9,379 nt of DNA from Methanobacteriota archaeon (GTDB lineage: Archaea; Thermoplasmatota; Thermoplasmata; RBG-16-68-12), in assembly GCA_005878415.1 (NCBI GenBank), contig VBMM01000136.1, forward strand, positions 1 through 9,379, written 5' to 3'. Positions within the stretch are counted from its first letter, which is position 1. The number at the start of each line of letters is the position of its first letter. Under the pieces are notes generated by a model. The model did not search any database. It had not been told where the DNA came from and was given only the letters and a program-made list of their open reading frames with translations. The position numbers and the translations under genes are program-made. Positions 5,714 to 9,379 of the stretch are shown here, piece after piece.

Positions 5714-5721
5714 TCAAATAA
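5714..5721 (+). promoter_or_regulatory. Weak TATA-like box before agmatinase
   Basis: TCAAATAA lies in the 34-base gap after aIF5A, about 19 bases before GTG 5736 and 25 before GTG 5742. If used, it favours a leaderless start at 5742; otherwise the gene is read through from aIF5A. Confidence 0.35.
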
Positions 5722-5735
5722 GGGCAACGGGTTCC

Positions 5736-6599
5736 GTGGCCGTGGCCGTCCCGCGCTTCGCCGACGCCGGCGCGAAGTACGAGGAAGCGCGCATCGCGTT
5801 GTTCGGGGTACCGTACGATCGCACGTGCTCGTTTCGAGGCGGCTCCCGATACGCGCCGCAGGCGATCCGCCAGGCGTCGTACAATTTCGAGACGTACATG
5901 ATGGACCACCAGCGGGATCTGCTCGACGTGCCCGTCGCGGACCTCGGCGATCTGCCCGCGTACGGGCCCACGACGGAGATGGTGCAGGGCGTCTCGAAGC
6001 GAGCTTCGGACATCGTCGGGGCCGGCAAGATTCCAATCGCCATCGGCGGAGAGCACAGCTTGGCTCCGGCCGTCGTCCGCGCATTCCCGAAAGATGTCGG
6101 CGTCCTTGGAGTGGACGCCCACCTCGACTTCCGGGACTCGTACCTGGACGAAAAGTGGTCCCATGCTTGCAGCGCGCGTCGAATCGCGGACCACGTCGGC
6201 GTGGAACACGTCGTCTACGTCGGCGTGCGGTCCTACAGTCGGGAAGAGCGGGAGGACCTCGAGCGCCTCGGCCTCTCCTACGTAAGCGTGTACGACATCC
6301 ACGAACGCGGGATCGTGGCCGGTGTCGAGCGCGCCCTCAAGGCGATCAACCGAGACCGAATCTACCTGACGATCGACATCGACGGCGTCGATCCGGCCTA
6401 CGCGCCGGCGGTCGGAAATCCGGAGCCGTTCGGTCTCGCGCCGCTCCAAGTGAAGAAACTGATCGGCCTCCTGGCGCCGCACCTCGTCGGAATGGACCTG
6501 AACGAGGTCAGCCCCACCTGGGACTTCGGGCAGACGGCCCTGCTCGCGGCGCGCCTGATTCGGGAAGCGATCATGGCGATCGGCGAGGCGCGCGGCTGA
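5736..6599 (+). CDS. speB: Agmatinase (arginase/agmatinase ureohydrolase family)
   Basis: Binuclear manganese hydrolase that most likely splits agmatine to putrescine and urea in polyamine synthesis. All metal ligand motifs are present (numbering from GTG 5736): GGEHS with H107, DAHLDFRD with D127, H129 and D131, and DIDGVDPAYAPAVGNPEPFG with D214 and D216. E257 in MDLNEVSP is the conserved late Glu. WSHACSARRI (141-150) corresponds to the substrate-side SHA..RRI segment of agmatinases. The length of 287 residues is normal. Two in-frame GTGs (5736 and 5742) are equally possible starts, differing by two residues; the upstream TATA spacing slightly prefers 5742. Position directly after aIF5A supports polyamine/hypusine metabolism over arginine breakdown. 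Arginase or guanidinobutyrase activity cannot be ruled out from sequence alone, since the family is hard to subdivide. Confidence 0.92.
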   Translation: MAVAVPRFADAGAKYEEARIALFGVPYDRTCSFRGGSRYAPQAIRQASYNFETYMMDHQRDLLDVPVADLGDLPAYGPTTEMVQGVSKRASDIVGAGKIPIAIGGEHSLAPAVVRAFPKDVGVLGVDAHLDFRDSYLDEKWSHACSARRIADHVGVEHVVYVGVRSYSREEREDLERLGLSYVSVYDIHERGIVAGVERALKAINRDRIYLTIDIDGVDPAYAPAVGNPEPFGLAPLQVKKLIGLLAPHLVGMDLNEVSPTWDFGQTALLAARLIREAIMAIGEARG

Positions 6600-6805
6600 G
6601 CCGCGGACACGCCGCGTTCACTCGTACGTCGGACGAAGAGGGTGCGACGAGCCCCGCCGCCACGGTTCGCGGCGTCCCCGATCCTCCCCCCGCTGTCGAG
6701 GAGCCGCGAGCTTTCGACCCCAGGCCGCACCTGCCCAACCGCGGCGGCCCGAGAGAGCGGGTTCGGAGCCCGTCCTCACCCGTGGCACGCGATGTCACGG
6801 TGCAC

Positions 6806-6815
6806 CATATACTTT
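6806..6815 (+). promoter_or_regulatory. Distal TATA box of rtcB
   Basis: CATATACTTT directly abuts the palindrome GGTGCACC (6799-6806). A start about 26 bases on would give an rtcB leader of roughly 45 bases. Confidence 0.5.
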
Positions 6816-6841
6816 GCCGGGAGCCTCGGGAGCGGCGCGAA

Positions 6842-6849
6842 CGTTTATG
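6842..6849 (+). promoter_or_regulatory. Proximal TATA box of rtcB
   Basis: CGTTTATG is centred about 37 bases before ATG 6883, the spacing common in this window, giving a leader of about 11 bases. A second GTGCACC copy (6849-6855) begins at its last base. Confidence 0.5.
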
Positions 6850-6882
6850 TGCACCCCGCCCTTAGGCGCGACTCCCGGTTCC

Positions 6883-8340
6883 ATGGGCGACGGATGGGGC
6901 GGCCCCCTCGAGAAACTTGACGCGTTCCGCTACGAAATCCCGCGGTCCTACAAGCCGGCGATGCGGACCAGCGGGCTCATCTTCATCGACGAGCGGATGA
7001 TGCCTCTCCTCCGGCAGGATCAAGCGCCGGAACAGGTCGCGAACGTCGCCACGATGCCCGGCATCGTCGGGAAGGCGATGGCGATGCCCGACATCCACTG
7101 GGGATACGGCTTTCCGATCGGCGGCGTGGCCGCCTTCGACCTCGACGAAGGCGTGGTCTCGCCGGGCGGGATCGGGTACGACATCAATTGCGGCGTGCGT
7201 CTTTTGCGGACGAACCTGACCGAGGCGGATGTCCGGGCCAAGTTGCGGGCGCTCGTCGACGCCTGCTTCCAGAACGTCCCCAGCGGCGTCGGCGAGGGCG
7301 GTATCGCGAAGGTCTCCCGGCAGGAGCTGGCGGAGCTCGCGACGGAAGGCGTGTCGTGGGCCGTGGACAACGGGTACGCGTGGCCGGAGGATCCGGAGCA
7401 TATCGAAGCCCGCGGCTGCCTGGAGGACGCGGATTTCTCGAAGGTGAGCGACCGAGCCATCACGCGGGGGAAAGACCAGCTCGGCAGCTTGGGGGCGGGG
7501 AACCATTTCGTCGAGATTCAGAAAGTCGATGCGATCTTCGACGAGGCAGCGGCGAAGGCGCTCGACTTGCAGGCGGGCCGCGTCTGCGTCATGATCCACA
7601 CGGGATCCCGCGGCTTCGGCCACCAGATCGCCACGGACTACATCGAGAGCTGCGAGCGCGTCGTGAAGCGCGAGAAAATCGAGCTCCCGGATCTCCAGCT
7701 CGCATGCGCGCCGGTCGGCTCGAAGGAAGGGCAGGACTACTGGCGGGCGATGTGCGCGGGTGCGAACTTCGCATGGAACAACCGTCAGGTCATCACGCAC
7801 GGGGTGCGGAACGCCTTCTCGAAAATCCTCGACGCGTCCGCCGAAGACCTCGGGATCGAGATCGTGTACGACGTCTGCCACAACATCGGGAAGATCGAGG
7901 AGCACGAGGTGGACGGGAAACGCCGCAAGGTCGTCGTCCACCGCAAGGGGGCCACGCGCGCGTTTCCCGCGGGCCACCCCGAGACGCCCGCAAAGTACCG
8001 CGACGTGGGGCAGCCGGTCCTCATCCCGGGCGACATGGGCACCTGCTCCTTCGTGCTCGTCGGCCTTCCGACATCGATGACGCAGTCGTTCGGGTCGAGC
8101 TGCCACGGCGCAGGCCGCCAAATGTCCCGCAAAGCCGCCACTCGCAAGTTCCAGGCGAATGAGGTCGTCCGCGCCCTAGAAGAGCGAGGCATCTACATTC
8201 GCGCGGCGTCGAGGGCGGGAATCGTCGAGGAGGCGCCGGGCGCGTACAAGAACGTGGAGGACGTGGTCCGAGTGGCCGAGGGCGCGGGCCTCACGAAGAT
8301 CGTCGCGCGGATGGTCCCCCTCGGGGTCGTCAAAGGATGA
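6883..8340 (+). CDS. rtcB: RNA-splicing ligase RtcB (3'-phosphate/5'-OH ligase)
   Basis: GTP- and Mn-dependent ligase that joins 2',3'-cyclic phosphate or 3'-phosphate ends to 5'-OH ends. In archaea it seals tRNA exons after intron removal. The product has 485 residues, close to the usual archaeal length. Numbering from ATG 6883, active-site residues are D100 and C103 (GYDINCGVRLL), N207/H208 (GAGNHF), H239 (HTGSRGFGHQ), H333 (VCHNIGKIE) and H408, the guanylylated His (CHGAGRQMSR). These keep the order and spacing of the Pyrococcus horikoshii enzyme. There is no intein. ATG 6883 gives the family start and follows a TATA box; the frame extends upstream to 6814, but that part precedes the promoter. 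No Shine-Dalgarno site is visible. The stop overlaps the start of the archaemetzincin gene by ATGA. Archease, its usual activator, is not in the window. Confidence 0.97.
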   Translation: MGDGWGGPLEKLDAFRYEIPRSYKPAMRTSGLIFIDERMMPLLRQDQAPEQVANVATMPGIVGKAMAMPDIHWGYGFPIGGVAAFDLDEGVVSPGGIGYDINCGVRLLRTNLTEADVRAKLRALVDACFQNVPSGVGEGGIAKVSRQELAELATEGVSWAVDNGYAWPEDPEHIEARGCLEDADFSKVSDRAITRGKDQLGSLGAGNHFVEIQKVDAIFDEAAAKALDLQAGRVCVMIHTGSRGFGHQIATDYIESCERVVKREKIELPDLQLACAPVGSKEGQDYWRAMCAGANFAWNNRQVITHGVRNAFSKILDASAEDLGIEIVYDVCHNIGKIEEHEVDGKRRKVVVHRKGATRAFPAGHPETPAKYRDVGQPVLIPGDMGTCSFVLVGLPTSMTQSFGSSCHGAGRQMSRKAATRKFQANEVVRALEERGIYIRAASRAGIVEEAPGAYKNVEDVVRVAEGAGLTKIVARMVPLGVVKG

Positions 8341-8855
8341 TCTTGACTCTGCAGCCCGTGGGTCACGTGGCTTCATCCGTGCTCGAACGACTGCGGGTGC
8401 AACTGGAGCGGTTCGGCGATGTGCGAATCGCGGATCCAAAGCCCGTCCCCAAGCAGGCCTTTCGACCCTTGTCCAAACAGTACCGGGCGGCCGCCTTCGA
8501 GGAGGTGTGCCACGCCGCGGAGTCGGACCGGGTCGTGGCAATCACCGACGTCGAGCTGTGCGACCCGGACCTGGGGATGAAGCGGGTCTTCGGCCACGCG
8601 GAAATGACGGGCGGATGGGCAGTCGTCTCACTATCGATGTTTGGCGGCGATGGAGAAGAACGACTCGTCGAGCGCGCCGCGAAGACCGCGGTCCACGAGA
8701 TCGGTCATACCCTGGGACTCGGCCATCACGACGGAAATCCGGAATGCGTGATGTTCTTCTCGGAGAACCTCGCAGACACGGACCGAAAGGGGCGGGACTT
8801 CTGCCCCACCTGCGCACAGACCGCGAACCTCACCTTGTCGCGGCTAGAAAGGTGA
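8337..8855 (+). CDS. amzA: Archaemetzincin, zinc metalloprotease (peptidase family M54)
   Basis: Small soluble metallopeptidase of the metzincin clan, 172 residues; the physiological substrate of the family is not established. The active site is HEIGHTLGLGH (120-130), whose three His ligate zinc and whose E121 is the general base, with the Met-turn M139 following. A second, structural zinc site usually has four Cys. Here C137, C156 and C159 (CPTC) are present, but the position straight after the third catalytic His, Cys in the family pattern, is H131 in GHHDGNPECVM. The N-terminal half has the family-like ITDVELCDPDLGMKRVFGHA. The ATG overlaps the rtcB stop (ATGA), so expression depends on rtcB translation. 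The 3' end overlaps the convergent methyltransferase gene by 26 bases. Confidence 0.93.
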   Translation: MILTLQPVGHVASSVLERLRVQLERFGDVRIADPKPVPKQAFRPLSKQYRAAAFEEVCHAAESDRVVAITDVELCDPDLGMKRVFGHAEMTGGWAVVSLSMFGGDGEERLVERAAKTAVHEIGHTLGLGHHDGNPECVMFFSENLADTDRKGRDFCPTCAQTANLTLSRLER

Positions 8856-9379
8856 ACTCATCGTGCATCTCGAACCGGTCGCCGTAGCGGCGCGGCAATT
8901 CCACCTCGAGGAAACGGAGGCCCCGCTCGAACTCGCCCGGCGGGAGGAGATTGAACGTCGACAAGTAGCGTCGACGCACGCGTTCGATCTGTTGAGCGGA
9001 CGTCAGGGCGCGGTGGTATGGACGGCGCTCCATCCGCACCTCGCGAAAGCGGGCGGCCTCGAGCGCTCGGACGATCGCATCAATCGACGGGAATCGACCG
9101 CGGTCGATCTGCAGGAGCCCCGGAAACGCTTCCTCCATGATTCCTAATTTGCGGTGGGCCAGATCGCTCGTCGCGACGACCACGCCGCGAGATACTCGGG
9201 AGATCTCCGCGAGGGCGCCCCGCAAATCGGCGAGATGATGCAGGACCATGACGAGGATCGTGGTATCGAACGAATCAACGCGGAACGGGAGGCGATGGGC
9301 GTCTCCCCGCACCATCCCGAACGGCCCCTTCCCGCGTGCCAGGCCCAGCATCTCCCTCGATGGATCGACCGCCACGACA
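8830..9379 (-). CDS. Class I SAM-dependent methyltransferase (N-terminus cut by window edge)
   Basis: Rossmann-fold methyltransferase of the Methyltransf_11/UbiE-like group; substrate unknown. About 182 residues and the true C-terminus are visible. The glycine-rich SAM motif I (DxGxGxG) would lie just beyond base 9379. What remains begins VVAVDPSREMLGLARGKG, with the acidic Asp that binds the SAM ribose. GDAHRLPF (adenine-side motif) follows, then SFDTTILVMVLHHLADLRGA, the typical motif before strand 4-5, and RGVVVATSDL. The C-terminal part (about 100-182) is rich in Arg and aromatic residues (RRPYHRALTSAQQIERVRRR) and probably forms the substrate-binding cap. The GTG at 9375 is internal, not a start. 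It runs convergently into the archaemetzincin gene, overlapping it by 26 bases. Confidence 0.88.
   Translation of the reverse strand, partial: VVAVDPSREMLGLARGKGPFGMVRGDAHRLPFRVDSFDTTILVMVLHHLADLRGALAEISRVSRGVVVATSDLAHRKLGIMEEAFPGLLQIDRGRFPSIDAIVRALEAARFREVRMERRPYHRALTSAQQIERVRRRYLSTFNLLPPGEFERGLRFLEVELPRRYGDRFEMHDEFTFLAATR

Larger units (their letters stand above)
6600..6882. other. Intergenic region between agmatinase and rtcB
   Basis: These 283 bases hold no convincing protein gene; open frames here are extensions of neighbours. A stable small hairpin lies at 6758-6772 (CGGGTT, loop CGG, GAGCCCG, including one T-G pair). GGGTGCGACG (6640-6649) can pair with CGTCCTCACCC (6771-6781) around a small internal loop, so the segment 6640-6781 could be a folded RNA. 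No TATA box precedes it, so this is only a suggestion. The last 80 bases carry two TATA boxes and two GTGCACC copies belonging to the rtcB promoter. Confidence 0.45.

Noticed and set aside
5394..6482. Long minus-strand frame (362 residues) opposite aIF5A and agmatinase
   Set aside because: Antisense reading of two secure genes; its composition is Arg/Asp/Val-rich with no motifs.
6750..6785. A tRNA-like T-arm (GGGTTCGGAGCCC followed by CTCACCC)
   Set aside because: The loop TTCGGAG lacks the near-invariant A58, no matching D-arm or anticodon arm is found upstream, and the acceptor pairing is interrupted.
6862..8121. Minus-strand frame of 419 residues opposite rtcB
   Set aside because: Mirror of a fully conserved RtcB with an intact active site; no motif of its own.
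1..9379. CRISPR arrays, insertion sequences, inteins, toxin-antitoxin or other defence genes
   Set aside because: No spaced direct repeats, transposase motifs, terminal repeats or nuclease/toxin families were seen; RtcB has normal length without an intein.

Overview
The window is high-GC archaeal DNA. Several gene families point to Archaea: a Nop5 C/D-box RNP protein, hypusine-type initiation factor aIF5A, an archaeal-type agmatinase, RtcB, archaemetzincin, and an intact tRNA gene that does not encode CCA. TATA-like boxes lie about 25-40 bases ahead of most start codons. A heme-copper oxidase subunit III/IV pair implies an aerobic or microaerobic organism. An aerobic Thermoplasmatota-like euryarchaeote is my best guess, but it is inference; the window has no rRNA to place it.

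Layout. A small Ras-like GTPase (minus strand, cut by the left edge) faces away from oxidase subunits III and IV across a gene-free stretch of about 400 bases. That stretch holds a perfect 15-base operator-like palindrome. Next comes a minus-strand tRNA-Val(CAC), then an unrecognised 102-residue protein. Two short coiled-coil genes follow and run into mtnA (methylthioribose-1-phosphate isomerase). Downstream are nop5, aIF5A, agmatinase (speB-like), a 283-base gap with two TATA boxes, rtcB and an archaemetzincin gene overlapping by ATGA, and finally a convergent minus-strand SAM-dependent methyltransferase cut by the right edge.

How the genes fit. MtnA recycles the methylthioadenosine left by polyamine synthesis. 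Agmatinase makes putrescine, a precursor of spermidine, and aIF5A needs spermidine for its hypusine. So mtnA, aIF5A and speB form a plausible polyamine/hypusine/methionine-salvage neighbourhood. Nop5 (rRNA/tRNA 2'-O-methylation guide complexes), RtcB (RNA ligation) and the tRNA add an RNA-processing theme.

The strongest anomaly is at the 5' end of mtnA. The conserved protein begins near base 3189 with no in-frame start codon nearby, and everything in frame upstream is an out-of-frame reading of the preceding coiled-coil gene. This points to a deletion, a frameshift or an assembly error. I found no CRISPR array, insertion sequence or obviously novel defence system.
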